Shown in pieces: positions 36,198-44,299 of a stretch of DNA of 64,000 bases; within the stretch, counting starts at the first letter, position 1; each line of letters opens with the position of its first letter. The notes beneath the pieces were generated by a model. It saw only the letters and a list, made by a program, of their open reading frames with translations, did no database searches and had not been told where the DNA came from. This DNA is from Lactobacillales bacterium (GTDB lineage: Bacteria; Bacillota; Bacilli; Lactobacillales; Streptococcaceae). The stretch lies in the NCBI GenBank assembly GCA_031261705.1, contig JAISJD010000035.1, positions 1-64,000 on the forward strand, given 5' to 3'. Made by a program: the position numbers and the translations under genes.

Positions 36198-37238
36198 ATG
36201 TCCTTTTTTACAAAAGAACGTCGATTAATTTTAGCGATTGAAACGAGCTGTGATGAAACGAGTGTCGCAGTAATCGAAGATGAAGATAAGGTATTAAGTA
36301 ATATTGTTGCTTCTCAAATCAAGAGTCATCAACGATTTGGGGGCATTGTTCCTGAGGTGGCGAGCCGTCATCATGTGGAACAAATAACGATTTGTTTTGA
36401 AGAAGCCTTAAAAGAAGCGAATGTTACCCCAGAAGAATTAAGCGGGGTGGCAGTGACTTATGGGCCTGGGCTTGTCGGGGCACTACTGATTGGCATATCA
36501 GCGGCAAAAGCTTTTGCATGGGCACATCAGTTACCGATTATTCCAGTGAACCATATGGCAGGGCATATCTATGCGGCACGGATTGTGCAGCCTTTGCAGT
36601 TCCCGTTATTAGCGCTACTTGTGAGCGGTGGGCATACCGAGCTAGTCTATATGTCAGAAGATGGCAGCTATGAAATCATTGGCGAAACTCGAGATGATGC
36701 AGCTGGAGAAGCCTATGACAAGGTAGGACGTGTGCTAGGCTTGAAGTACCCAAGTGGGAAAGAAATTGACCAAATGGCACATGTCGGACAAGATACTTTC
36801 CATTTTCCTAGAGCAATGATTCATGAGGACAATTTTGACTTTAGCTTTAGTGGGTTGAAATCTTCCTTTATTAATACGGTTCACAATGCTGAGCAAAAGG
36901 GAATTGAGCTAAATCGTGAAGACTTAGCTTGTAGTTTCCAAGCCTCAGTGGTTGAGGTTTTAGTGACTAAGACCCTCCGAGCAGCAAAGGACTATCCAGT
37001 AAAAACGATTGTTGTAGCTGGCGGTGTGGCGGCGAATCAAGGGCTTCGTGAACAGCTAGGGTCAAAAGTGAAAGAGGAGCTACCTGATGTTCAGCTAGTG
37101 ATTCCACCGCTTCGGTTATGTGGGGACAATGCGGCAATGATTGGTGCAGCGGCATTTATTGAAGCTGAAAAAAATCATACAGCGGATTTATCCTTGAATG
37201 CAGTACCAAGTTTAGCTTTTGATAGAATGAAAAATTAA
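36198..37238 (+). CDS. tsaD: tRNA N6-threonylcarbamoyladenosine transferase TsaD
   Basis: TsaD transfers the threonylcarbamoyl group to A37 of tRNA. The 346-aa ASKHA-fold protein has the early E-T-S-C-D-E-T-S motif and the metal-binding N-H-M-A-G-H motif near residue 115. A late G-G-V-A-A-N segment matches the nucleotide site. An in-frame GTG at 36186 could extend it by four residues; ATG 36198 is preferred. It closes the tsaB-rimI-rimI-tsaD operon, 20 bp before the dipeptidase gene. Confidence 0.95.
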   Translation: MSFFTKERRLILAIETSCDETSVAVIEDEDKVLSNIVASQIKSHQRFGGIVPEVASRHHVEQITICFEEALKEANVTPEELSGVAVTYGPGLVGALLIGISAAKAFAWAHQLPIIPVNHMAGHIYAARIVQPLQFPLLALLVSGGHTELVYMSEDGSYEIIGETRDDAAGEAYDKVGRVLGLKYPSGKEIDQMAHVGQDTFHFPRAMIHEDNFDFSFSGLKSSFINTVHNAEQKGIELNREDLACSFQASVVEVLVTKTLRAAKDYPVKTIVVAGGVAANQGLREQLGSKVKEELPDVQLVIPPLRLCGDNAAMIGAAAFIEAEKNHTADLSLNAVPSLAFDRMKN

Positions 37239-37257
37239 AGAATAGGTGAGTGGCAGA

Positions 37258-38208
37258 ATGGAAATTATTGATACGCATTGCGATGTTTTATGGAAATTAG
37301 CCGCAGCAAATGGAAAATTAAGTTTTCGGAATAGTCCAGAGTTAGATGTGAATTTGGAACGACTTCAAGCGGGAAGGGTGAAAGTACAAGCTTTCGCCAT
37401 TTTTGTCGACCCTGAATTAGATAGTAACAGAGAACAGTGGGCGCAAGCGTTGAAACAGGTACGTTATTTCAAAGAAGAGGTGCTCGCTCAGCCTGAAATT
37501 GTCCAAGTACGGACATGGGAAGAAGTGGCAAACGTTCCAGAGGGAAAAATCGGCGCAATGTTGACTCTTGAGGGATGTTCACCGATTGGCAATTCCTTGG
37601 AACGACTTGAAATGTTGCTTGATGATGGTGTCATGATTACTAGTCTTGTTTGGAATGAGGGAAATCTTTGCGCAGACGGGATTCGTCAAAAGCGTGGTGC
37701 GGGTGTCAGTGATTTTGGTTTTAAAGTGATTGAAAAATGTAATGAGCGTGGCGTTTGGCTTGATGTTTCCCATATTTCAGATGCGGGCTTTTGGGACGTG
37801 CTACAGTCAGCAACGCATGTCATGGCAAGTCATTCCAATGCTCGAGCAGTTTGTGGAAATAAGCGAAACCTTACTGACGAGCAAATTCAAGCGTTAATTT
37901 CTCATGACGGCTTGCTACAGTTGGTTTTCTGTCCAGACTTTGTCAAGGGTGATGAAACAACTCATGCGGCAGATTTGACAGTGACGATAGATGATTTGAT
38001 GAAACATGTGGCGCACATTATCAAGCTTGGTGGGGCGAAAAACCTTGGATTAGGTTCAGATTTTGATGGAATTGAAACCCATGTCCTTCATTTGGAAAAC
38101 GCTAGTCAGACTAAAAATCTTCTTTCAGAAATTGCTAAGGCATATGGAGAAGAAGTTGCTAAAGATGTAGCGGGTAAGAATTTTGTGGCACATGTGACGA
38201 AAAAATAG
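37258..38208 (+). CDS. Membrane dipeptidase (peptidase M19)
   Basis: This 316-aa zinc dipeptidase of the renal-dipeptidase family has the N-terminal metal motif D-T-H-C-D (residues 4-8) and later H-S-N-A-R-A-V and G-S-D-F-D-G motifs. No signal peptide is visible, so it is probably cytosolic. The AGGTGAG ribosome site lies 8 nt before ATG 37258, which argues against the upstream GTG at 37246. It lies 19 bp after tsaD and is probably co-transcribed. Confidence 0.9.
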   Translation: MEIIDTHCDVLWKLAAANGKLSFRNSPELDVNLERLQAGRVKVQAFAIFVDPELDSNREQWAQALKQVRYFKEEVLAQPEIVQVRTWEEVANVPEGKIGAMLTLEGCSPIGNSLERLEMLLDDGVMITSLVWNEGNLCADGIRQKRGAGVSDFGFKVIEKCNERGVWLDVSHISDAGFWDVLQSATHVMASHSNARAVCGNKRNLTDEQIQALISHDGLLQLVFCPDFVKGDETTHAADLTVTIDDLMKHVAHIIKLGGAKNLGLGSDFDGIETHVLHLENASQTKNLLSEIAKAYGEEVAKDVAGKNFVAHVTKK

Positions 38209-38222
38209 CGGGATAAATAAAA

Positions 38223-38279
38223 GCAATGAGGCTATAGACAATTTCTTCCTTTAGAAGATGCTGTGGATAGCCTTATTGC
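38223..38279. terminator. Long inverted repeat between convergent genes
   Basis: GCAATGAGGCTAT (38223-38235) pairs with ATAGCCTTATTGC (38267-38279) with one G-T pair across a 31-nt loop. No strong T-run follows on either side. It lies between the dipeptidase and agrA ends and probably slows or terminates transcription. Confidence 0.5.
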
Positions 38280-38280
38280 G

Positions 38281-39042
38281 TTATTGCTTCTTTGGGGAAA
38301 TATTTTTTAGTTGTTCAATTTTTTGTAAAGCATACTTGATTTTTCTTCTGGTGATAAAGCAAGTTCTTTTATTGTCAAAAAAGGTGACGATTTTATCGGT
38401 ATGCTCAATGCTTTCGACATTAGCAAGGTTGATAACAAAAGAGCGGTGGCATTGATAAAGTCGGTCGTCAAGTTTGGCAATTTCTTCCAGTGTGGCGTAA
38501 AATTCCAATCGCCTATTTTTTCCGACCAATCGCACCTTATGAGAAATATCGCTCGTTTCAAAGAAAAGAATATCCGCAAAAGGAACCTGAAAACTTGTTT
38601 GTTGATTCTTAAAAATGAAGGCATCTTCATTAATGAGCGTATCTTTCGGCTTAAAGAGTATTTCCAAGCAATCCTCCACTTTCTTTTTGAAAATTTCTTT
38701 CTCCAAGTTTTTTTCTATAAATTCTAAGGCAGATACTTGGTAAGAATAAGTGATTGGCGCAAACTCCGAGTGAGTCGTAACAAAAACAATCAAGCCTTGT
38801 GCGTCTAATTTTCTGATGTCTTGTGCTACCTGTAACCCTCTTTTTTCATTTTCTTTGATTTCAATATCCAAAAAATAGATGTTTTCACCCATAGATTCTT
38901 CTAAGGCATTTAGTAGATGTTCTGGCTTTGCCGTGGTCACGATTTGTCTAGCAAACCATTTTCTTTCAAGCAAAATGTCTTTAATCAAGCGCTCAAAAAG
39001 TTGTTGTTGCAGTAAATCATCTTCCAATATGAAAATATTCAC
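38281..39042 (-). CDS. agrA: LytTR response regulator (AgrA/FsrA type)
   Basis: This 253-aa regulator has an N-terminal receiver with the acidic pocket E7-D8-D9 and phospho-acceptor Asp59 (Y-F-L-D-I-E). The C-terminal LytTR DNA-binding domain (about 140-245) has R-S-F-V-I-N-L and a late I-T-R-R-K. It should be phosphorylated by the adjacent AgrC and bind direct repeats upstream of target promoters. It overlaps agrC by 4 bp at the end of the agrBDCA operon. Confidence 0.95.
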   Translation of the reverse strand: MNIFILEDDLLQQQLFERLIKDILLERKWFARQIVTTAKPEHLLNALEESMGENIYFLDIEIKENEKRGLQVAQDIRKLDAQGLIVFVTTHSEFAPITYSYQVSALEFIEKNLEKEIFKKKVEDCLEILFKPKDTLINEDAFIFKNQQTSFQVPFADILFFETSDISHKVRLVGKNRRLEFYATLEEIAKLDDRLYQCHRSFVINLANVESIEHTDKIVTFFDNKRTCFITRRKIKYALQKIEQLKNISPKKQ

Positions 39043-40361
39043 GATTCAATCCCTCTTTTCATGATAATTTTTTGTCGGAATAAGAAACCTGAGATTTCAG
39101 TTTCCAAGGAAACATTTTCATATTGCTTTAAAATTTCTTTAATGTTCGCTAAACCCAAGCCGCTATTTCTTTCTTTCGTTGAGTAGCCTTTTTCAAAGAT
39201 TTTTTCTAGGTCGATTGTTTCTTCAGAAAAAGTGTTTTCAATAATCACGAGTTGTTCCTCACATTTTTCCGACAAAACAGCAATCGCTATTTTCGGCTGA
39301 AGTGTTTCTTTTGCGGACTCAATCGCATTGTCTAGCAAAATAGCTAAGATACGCACATAATCGGTTATCTCAATATAATACTCTGTGATAGGTTCCATGA
39401 CCTCAAGAGAAACTTCGATATTTTCTTGGAGCGCTTGGATAATTTTTGCGGAAAAAATACTTTTGAGAGGCAAAATTTGTAGATTATTTAATCTAGCTAA
39501 GTCGTACTTACTATCCTGTAAAGAAATATTTTCATTTTTTAAGATACCGTAGTAAGTATTTTTTATGGTATCAAGATTATTGGTTTCAAGGCTTTCATTT
39601 AAACTGATTAACATATTTTTATAGTCATGACGAAAGCCTCGAATGCTATCGTACATTTGCTCAATGTGTTGGACGTATTTTTCTAGGTCGTTCATTTGAT
39701 TGTCTTTTAGTTGCTGCATTTGTTGATCGTTGAGTTCTTTTGTTTTGAAGCGCAAGTATCCTAGTAGGGAGACAATGATACAAATAAAAAGGATTATCAT
39801 GTAGCCACGAATTGGATTATTAGGAAATAGATTGCTTTCTATCCAGTAACTTGTATATTGAATCGTGCAACAAATTATTAAGAAAATATCAATTATACAT
39901 ATTATTTTTTTATCAAGAAAATCAATATTTGACCTGAAAAAATCCATATTTGGTTTTAAAATTTTGAGTATTAAAAAATTAATTCCAATAGAAAGTATAG
40001 GAATTACAGTAATGTTCAGTAAAACTGCATAATGTGAATAGATTACATTTCCTAAAACGTACCGAAAAAAATTTGATAGTCCATATCCCATCAATGAAGT
40101 AGAAAATGTTGTATAAACACTATAAAACCATAATAAATATTTATTAGTTTCTTTATTTCTGAAATATCCATGGGAAAAGAAATAAAGGAAAATATAAATA
40201 AAAGAAAAATAATTAAGCCAATAAAGCATTATCTGAAGAATAACTGAGAATAAAATAAAATTCAAAGGCGTTATTTTTTCTTGGCTGATTAAGGAATATA
40301 TAGCACAAAAGGCTAATCCTTGACTAACAGTAATTAAGATTTCAATCAATGAATGGTACAT
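39039..40361 (-). CDS. agrC: AgrC-type peptide-sensing histidine kinase
   Basis: This 440-aa kinase has an N-terminal half with about six or seven membrane segments (sensor). The transmitter has the phospho-histidine in F-R-H-D-Y-K-N-M, an N-box with L-L-D-N-A-I-E-S-A, and G-L-G-L-A-N-I. These are the AgrC/FsrC (HPK10) features. It should sense the autoinducing peptide made by AgrB/AgrD. Its first codons overlap the 3' end of agrD by 20 bp. Confidence 0.95.
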   Translation of the reverse strand: MYHSLIEILITVSQGLAFCAIYSLISQEKITPLNFILFSVILQIMLYWLNYFSFIYIFLYFFSHGYFRNKETNKYLLWFYSVYTTFSTSLMGYGLSNFFRYVLGNVIYSHYAVLLNITVIPILSIGINFLILKILKPNMDFFRSNIDFLDKKIICIIDIFLIICCTIQYTSYWIESNLFPNNPIRGYMIILFICIIVSLLGYLRFKTKELNDQQMQQLKDNQMNDLEKYVQHIEQMYDSIRGFRHDYKNMLISLNESLETNNLDTIKNTYYGILKNENISLQDSKYDLARLNNLQILPLKSIFSAKIIQALQENIEVSLEVMEPITEYYIEITDYVRILAILLDNAIESAKETLQPKIAIAVLSEKCEEQLVIIENTFSEETIDLEKIFEKGYSTKERNSGLGLANIKEILKQYENVSLETEISGFLFRQKIIMKRGIES

Positions 40362-40506
40362 TTTTATCTACTCTCTTTATTTTAGGATTGGTAGGTTCAT
40401 AAAATAAATTGAGACATGGACTTTTTCCATTTGATGATTCTGAATAATTAACTAGAACATTGTTTATTTTTTTAAAAATATTCTTTTTACTCTTTATATT
40501 TTTCAT
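40342..40506 (-). CDS. agrD: AgrD autoinducing peptide precursor
   Basis: This 54-aa precursor is too short for ordinary gene thresholds. It has an N-terminal amphipathic Lys-rich leader (M-K-N-I-K-S-K-K), then G-K-S-P-C-L-N-L-F-Y-E-P-T-N-P and a charged tail. In AgrD proteins the AIP ends before a D/E-E-P-x-x-P recognition segment, with a thiolactone from Cys to the last residue. Here Cys31 and L-N-L-F (residues 32-35) predict a five-residue ring C-L-N-L-F, cut before Y36-E-P. AAAGGAAG lies upstream. It overlaps agrB by 20 bp and agrC by 20 bp. Confidence 0.9.
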   Translation of the reverse strand: MKNIKSKKNIFKKINNVLVNYSESSNGKSPCLNLFYEPTNPKIKRVDKNVPFID

Positions 40507-41089
40507 AGTTATTATACTTCCTTTTCATTAGTTTATAAAATTGAGGGGAGACGACAACACATTCTATTGCCATTCCTAATAGTAGCAATAAACGAATTAG
40601 TAAATTGGTTTGAAAAAAAGCGGTTAATATAACTGACGTTGCGGTAGCTAGTGCATAGATATGTTTTTTTCTTCTTTCAGATACACTTATCATTGGATTT
40701 TTTTCGGTATCTGACGGTGCATAAAGAAAAGTAAATACTAAAATAAATGGAACTAAAAGGAAACTTGCTTCACTAAATTTATAAAGATGAAAAAAATTCA
40801 CAATCAAAGGAATGCCTACAAATGTTCCTAGACTTGTCAAAGAACAATGAAGCGAAGATAAAGCATGCCAGCCCCTTGCTTGCACTCTTAGCAAAGAGTA
40901 TGAAATGTTCATAATAAATGTCTCCCAAACCGTATTTAAAGTAAGGGCAACCAGATAAATTTGTATGATTTTAAAAAAATTGATGAGTAAACATTCTATG
41001 CAGTAGCAGACATCCTCATACTCCTCAGAGGTCATACATTTTTTTGCATCTATCTTCGTTAAAAAACGAAGGGCGATTCGGTGACTCAT
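40487..41089 (-). CDS. agrB: AgrB cysteine protease/peptide processing protein
   Basis: This 200-aa membrane protein has several hydrophobic segments and processes and cyclises AgrD. The catalytic pair is His and Cys in A-R-G-W-H-A-L-S-S-L-H-C-S. Their spacing (H-x6-C) matches the His77/Cys84 of S. aureus AgrB. An in-frame ATG two codons earlier (41095) is only 2 nt from AGAAGG, so ATG 41089, at 8 nt spacing, is preferred. First gene of the agrBDCA operon. Confidence 0.93.
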   Translation of the reverse strand: MSHRIALRFLTKIDAKKCMTSEEYEDVCYCIECLLINFFKIIQIYLVALTLNTVWETFIMNISYSLLRVQARGWHALSSLHCSLTSLGTFVGIPLIVNFFHLYKFSEASFLLVPFILVFTFLYAPSDTEKNPMISVSERRKKHIYALATATSVILTAFFQTNLLIRLLLLLGMAIECVVVSPQFYKLMKRKYNNYEKYKE

Positions 41090-41135
41090 AGGCATTACCT
41101 TCTCTCAAATTAATTTATTATTGTTTTCTAATTTG

Positions 41136-41164
41136 AGTATAAAAGTTTTACTTGTGATTTTCAA
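41136..41164 (-). promoter_or_regulatory. agr operon promoter
   Basis: On the minus strand TTGAAA (41164-41159), 17-bp spacer, TATACT (41141-41136), about 47 bp before agrB. No obvious LytTR direct repeats were seen directly upstream of it. Confidence 0.7.
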
Positions 41165-41203
41165 TATAATTGGCATAAAATAACGATTTTTCGTCCCGAA
41201 TGT

Positions 41204-41585
41204 TTAGGAAGAAGTGATTGACGCATAATAGTTTTCCCATGCCTCGACTAACCCTTTGTAATTTCTTCTAGTATAGAAACAGTTTTCTCCTTTTTCTGAT
41301 AAAAAGGAGATTTTACGATTTACCTTATCAATTTCTTTGATATTTTGAAGAATAACAACTATCGAGCGGTGACTGCGAAATAATGTTTGATTTTTTATCC
41401 TCAAAATCTGCTAGTTTTCCTTTACAAAAATACTTCTCTTGTTTTGTAACCAAACAAACGACATGGTCTTTCAATCCCATTGTTGAAATAAAAAGTAAAT
41501 CTTCCGCTAATATTCTTATTTTCTTTTCCTTTGTTTCAATAAATGGATAGCAATGTCGTAAACGGTCGTTATTTCGTCATAAATT
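41204..41585 (-). pseudogene. LytTR response-regulator remnant
   Basis: A 66-aa frame (41204-41404) reads like the second half of a LytTR domain (R-S-H-R-S-I-V-V-I-L, then N-C-F-Y-T-R-R-N-Y-K). Upstream, in another frame, is the first half (E-T-K-E-K-K-I-R-I-L-A-E-D-L-L-F, then K-Q-E-K-Y-F-C-K-G-K). Further upstream is D-E-I-T-T-V-Y-D-I-A-I, resembling the last helix of a receiver. At least two frameshifts separate the parts. It is a decayed agrA paralogue lying upstream of agrB on the same strand. Confidence 0.75.
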
Positions 41586-41611
41586 GTTTTTTTGTCGAAA
41601 AGAAAGGGTCA

Positions 41612-41640
41612 TTCAGGGTGGAAATCGGGCAGTTTAGGGT
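41612..41640 (+). promoter_or_regulatory. LytTR-type direct repeats, possible AgrA target promoter
   Basis: TTCAGGG (41612-41618) and TTTAGGG (41633-41639) repeat at 21 bp, two helical turns. This resembles the pair of short GGG-containing direct repeats known for FsrA. A TTGATA -35-like box begins at 41642, right after the second repeat, with a poor -10 (TACTTT). The next feature is a strong AGGAGG site at 41685, before a broken peptide gene. Confidence 0.5.
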
Positions 41641-41693
41641 ATTGATATTTTAATTAATTGAAAATACTTTACAGTTTGAATAAAGGAGGAGAA

Positions 41694-41788
41694 ATGAAGT
41701 AGCAAACGTAGAGGAAGTCACACAAAGCATAGCGAAAGTATTGGAAATTGCAACATTTCTATCAAGTTTAAAGGGGATGGTTTGCTAA
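41694..41788 (+). pseudogene. Broken small peptide gene
   Basis: AAAGGAGGAG precedes ATG 41694, but the frame stops after two codons. One base later the sequence reads V-A-N-V-E-E-V-T-Q-S-I-A-K-V-L-E-I and on through L-S-S-L-K-G-M-V-C to TAA at 41786. Adding one base after ATGAA would give a peptide of about 31 aa with an amphipathic helix and a single Cys. The strong ribosome site and LytTR-like repeats suggest an agr-controlled peptide. No family is recognised. Confidence 0.4.
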
Positions 41789-41887
41789 TTTTTTTCCACT
41801 GTAAACGAGAAATAGCTGTGTGATTTAAAGTGTTGATAGTTTAAAAATGGAACATAGTTTATATTTTTGAAATTAGGAGGAATTGGA

Positions 41888-42163
41888 ATGAAAATGAGAA
41901 AAGTAGTAAATAACGTTCTTAGTGTTTTACTTTCAGGTGTATTAGATCTTGGAATAATTTCATATTTCAATGCTTTTTTTAGAAATACGGGTCCAGAATC
42001 TAGTTCTTCATTTACAATTTTGGCAATAGGTATGTATTTTATATATATCAACAAAAGCGAAGAAACACCAAAATGGATGAAAGCCTGGTTCACAATTAAT
42101 ACAGTACTATTTGGTATATGGGCAGTATTTGATGTAACACGGTTTATTATTAATACTATTTAA
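41888..42163 (+). CDS. Small membrane protein of unknown function
   Basis: This 91-aa protein starts at ATG 41888 behind AGGAGG (41876-41881) and has about three hydrophobic segments (residues about 6-24, 36-50 and 65-88). It could be an immunity-type or accessory membrane protein of a peptide cluster, judging only from its position near the agr genes and the broken peptide gene. A degenerate copy follows at 42221-42370. The family is not recognised. Confidence 0.6.
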   Translation: MKMRKVVNNVLSVLLSGVLDLGIISYFNAFFRNTGPESSSSFTILAIGMYFIYINKSEETPKWMKAWFTINTVLFGIWAVFDVTRFIINTI

Positions 42164-42220
42164 GAAGATAAATTTAGTATGAAATAAAAAACTTATAAAT
42201 AATTAAGAAAGCTAGGGCAA

Positions 42221-42370
42221 AAAATTAAAGTAGCGAATAAAATTTATAATATTTTTCTTTTAAGTGTATTCAATCTTGGAATAATTTCATATTTTAATGC
42301 TTTTTTAGAAATAGTGGTCGAAAATCTAGTTTTTCACTTATAATTAGGTTAATAGATTTATATTTTATAT
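42221..42370 (+). pseudogene. Degenerate second copy of the small membrane protein gene
   Basis: The stretch TCTTGGAATAATTTCATATT (from 42274) and its flanks repeat 41947 onward nearly base for base. The similarity covers about 150 bp and then decays. A lost T in the T-run, several stops and a missing ribosome site make it non-coding. It is a tandem duplicate of the gene at 41888-42163. Confidence 0.75.
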
Positions 42371-42476
42371 CGCTTAATTATTTATATAAGTTGTTGTAGG
42401 TAGTGAAACTAGCAATATTTTTTTGAGAAGGAGTTCTCATCATCAAGGAAAGTTTAAGGCTTGAGGAGGGAACAAC

Positions 42477-42890
42477 ATGAATATCTTTCTATCAGACAAG
42501 AACTTTCTTCGGAGGATGAGGATAAAAAACATTATCAAGAAAGTATTGTCGGAAAAAAATTACAAATGGAATAAGTTAATTACATCAACGAATTTGCGGC
42601 AGCTTATTGAGCAAATCAGTTTATCGTCCACTAGAAATATTTATTTTATTAGTGTGGATTTGGAGAACGGAGAGGATTTGAAACTCATTGAGCAAATTCA
42701 TGCGTTTGATAAACAAGGAAGTCTTGTTTTATTTGTGACACATGAGGAAAAGCTCGAGGTACTTTATCAACATAAACTTGAGGTTTTGGATTACCTCGTT
42801 CAAGGTGCACAAGAAGAAGAGTATAGAGAAAAAATAGCTAGTATTTATGATTTTTGCTTTACTCGTTGGTGTGCAGGAGTTGAAAAATAA
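42477..42890 (+). CDS. Stand-alone AgrA-like receiver without phospho-acceptor
   Basis: This 137-aa protein aligns with the receiver half of the agrA product (shared M-N-I-F start, N-I-Y-F at 54-57) but has no LytTR domain. The phospho-acceptor Asp59 of AgrA is Ser59 here (Y-F-I-S-V-D), and the acidic pocket E-D-D is S-D-K. It cannot be phosphorylated in the usual way. GAGGAGGGAACAAC precedes the ATG, so it is probably translated. It might bind AgrC or dimerise with AgrA as a modulator, or be a relic. Confidence 0.75.
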   Translation: MNIFLSDKNFLRRMRIKNIIKKVLSEKNYKWNKLITSTNLRQLIEQISLSSTRNIYFISVDLENGEDLKLIEQIHAFDKQGSLVLFVTHEEKLEVLYQHKLEVLDYLVQGAQEEEYREKIASIYDFCFTRWCAGVEK

Positions 42891-42906
42891 ACTTATTCCA
42901 GTAGTT

Positions 42907-42938
42907 GAAAATCGGCTAAATATCTCTAGCCGATTTTT
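42907..42938. terminator. Bidirectional terminator
   Basis: AAATCGGCTA and TAGCCGATTT (42909-42936) form a perfect stem between the receiver gene and the convergent phosphoesterase gene, with T-rich tails on both strands. Confidence 0.85.
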
Positions 42939-43840
42939 TAATACTCAATAATTGTCATCGCTTTACGAAATTCACTAGCCAAATGTTTTCGCCGGTAGCT
43001 CGGAAAATCGGGATGTTTTTTGATTTCTCGGTAGCGGTGTGGAATGTTGGTTGGGTCACTCGGACAATCCAGTTGATATTTTTTCGCAAACGAGTCAGTC
43101 AGCTGCCACTCTCTTACATAGCCAAAAGGTTTCGCTGAATAGGTGGTTGCGCCGATTTTCAAGTCGTCAAAACGATAATGAGTGTGTCCGAAAACGACTT
43201 GTTGAATATTGGGATATGCAGCAAAACATTCGCCAAAATATTTGCTTCCCATAAACGCATTGAGCGTATTCCAGCGATTTTTATAGGCGTTGGAATAGTG
43301 GATAAATTCTTGTCGTGGAACAAAATGCGTCGCGATAACTAATTTTTCATCTTTGAGTTCCTCTAACGCAATTTTTAATCTAGTGAGAACACGTTCCGTT
43401 ATTTCGGGGTCGGTTCCCACTCGGTGAATTTTGCGGTCAAACCAAAAACTGTTTTTGAAAGTTCGGATTTTTTCAGGGTGATTGGTTTTCGCAAAGGTGT
43501 AATCGTACCATCCATTGAACGCAAAAAGTTTTAAATCATTTGATAAAGTCCGTGTTTCAAAGTTTAAAAAATCAGGATTATTGAAATTTTCAATTTCCTC
43601 CTCAGAGAGTAAAGACATATCGTGATTTCCAAGGTTAAATGTTACTGAAAAAGGAAAATTTTTATTAAAATATTGAATGAAGGGAACGGTTCCTTGGTAT
43701 GCGTCGTTGGCAATATCGCCAGCAAAATGCACATGAGTGGTTCCGACTGAGGTTAGGGTTTCACCTAAAATATCAAGCTCTGTCGGGGTTAATTGATTCA
43801 AATCATAGTGGATATCACTCATGATAATTAACTTTTTCAT
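42938..43840 (-). CDS. Metallophosphoesterase
   Basis: This 300-aa calcineurin-like phosphoesterase has the metal motifs S-D-I-H-Y-D (about 8-13), F-A-G-D-I-A-N-D, L-G-N-H-D and G-H-T-H-Y. The substrate is unknown; relatives act on nucleotides, cyclic nucleotides or phosphorylated proteins. It is a single gene on the minus strand, with GGAAGG upstream of the ATG. Confidence 0.88.
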   Translation of the reverse strand: MKKLIIMSDIHYDLNQLTPTELDILGETLTSVGTTHVHFAGDIANDAYQGTVPFIQYFNKNFPFSVTFNLGNHDMSLLSEEEIENFNNPDFLNFETRTLSNDLKLFAFNGWYDYTFAKTNHPEKIRTFKNSFWFDRKIHRVGTDPEITERVLTRLKIALEELKDEKLVIATHFVPRQEFIHYSNAYKNRWNTLNAFMGSKYFGECFAAYPNIQQVVFGHTHYRFDDLKIGATTYSAKPFGYVREWQLTDSFAKKYQLDCPSDPTNIPHRYREIKKHPDFPSYRRKHLASEFRKAMTIIEY

Positions 43841-43942
43841 GGCAGTCCTTCCTTTCTTTTCTCTATCATAGTCAAATATCCGTACTTTGGCGAATGATTT
43901 GCTATACTTTAGTAAGAGAGTATAATTAGGAGGTTGGATGGA

Positions 43943-44299
43943 ATGAAAGAAAAATTAGTAACACAAGCAATTGACGAAACATTATCAGCAGGACTTATTG
44001 AGAGTTTGTGGCGTCTTTATGACGAAAAAGTGGCTGCTCAAAAAGATGTGGCTGTTTTCTTTTTAAAGGAACAAGAGGGTGTGCAACATGTGGAGGTGGA
44101 AGTGGCAAATCAAGTGGTTGTGATGCAAGATTTTCCATGGAAATTATTAGGTTGGACACATAGCAATACGGGAATTGTCTGGATTGGAAATGATGAAAAG
44201 ACGGAAATTATGACATTTCCTAAGATAAAACATCAGGATAGAGACAAAGAAGTAGGTTCGGAATTTGACCTGCCTTTTTTTCGTGAGGTTGACGAATGA
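43943..44299 (+). CDS. Hypothetical protein upstream of queG
   Basis: This 118-aa protein contains no membrane segment. It is Glu- and Val-rich ([10 protein letters not shown]) with a D-F-P-W-K-L-L-G-W region, and appears to be a small alpha/beta cytosolic domain. AGGAGG lies 9 nt before ATG 43943; an in-frame TTG at 43934 touches that site. TGCTATACT at 43900-43908 may be its extended -10. Its end overlaps queG by 4 bp, so the two are coupled, but no function is known. Confidence 0.6.
   Translation: MKEKLVTQAIDETLSAGLIESLWRLYDEKVAAQKDVAVFFLKEQEGVQHVEVEVANQVVVMQDFPWKLLGWTHSNTGIVWIGNDEKTEIMTFPKIKHQDRDKEVGSEFDLPFFREVDE

Noticed and set aside
41204-41404. A genuine 66-aa gene
   Set aside because: It is only the second half of a LytTR domain whose first half lies in another frame upstream.
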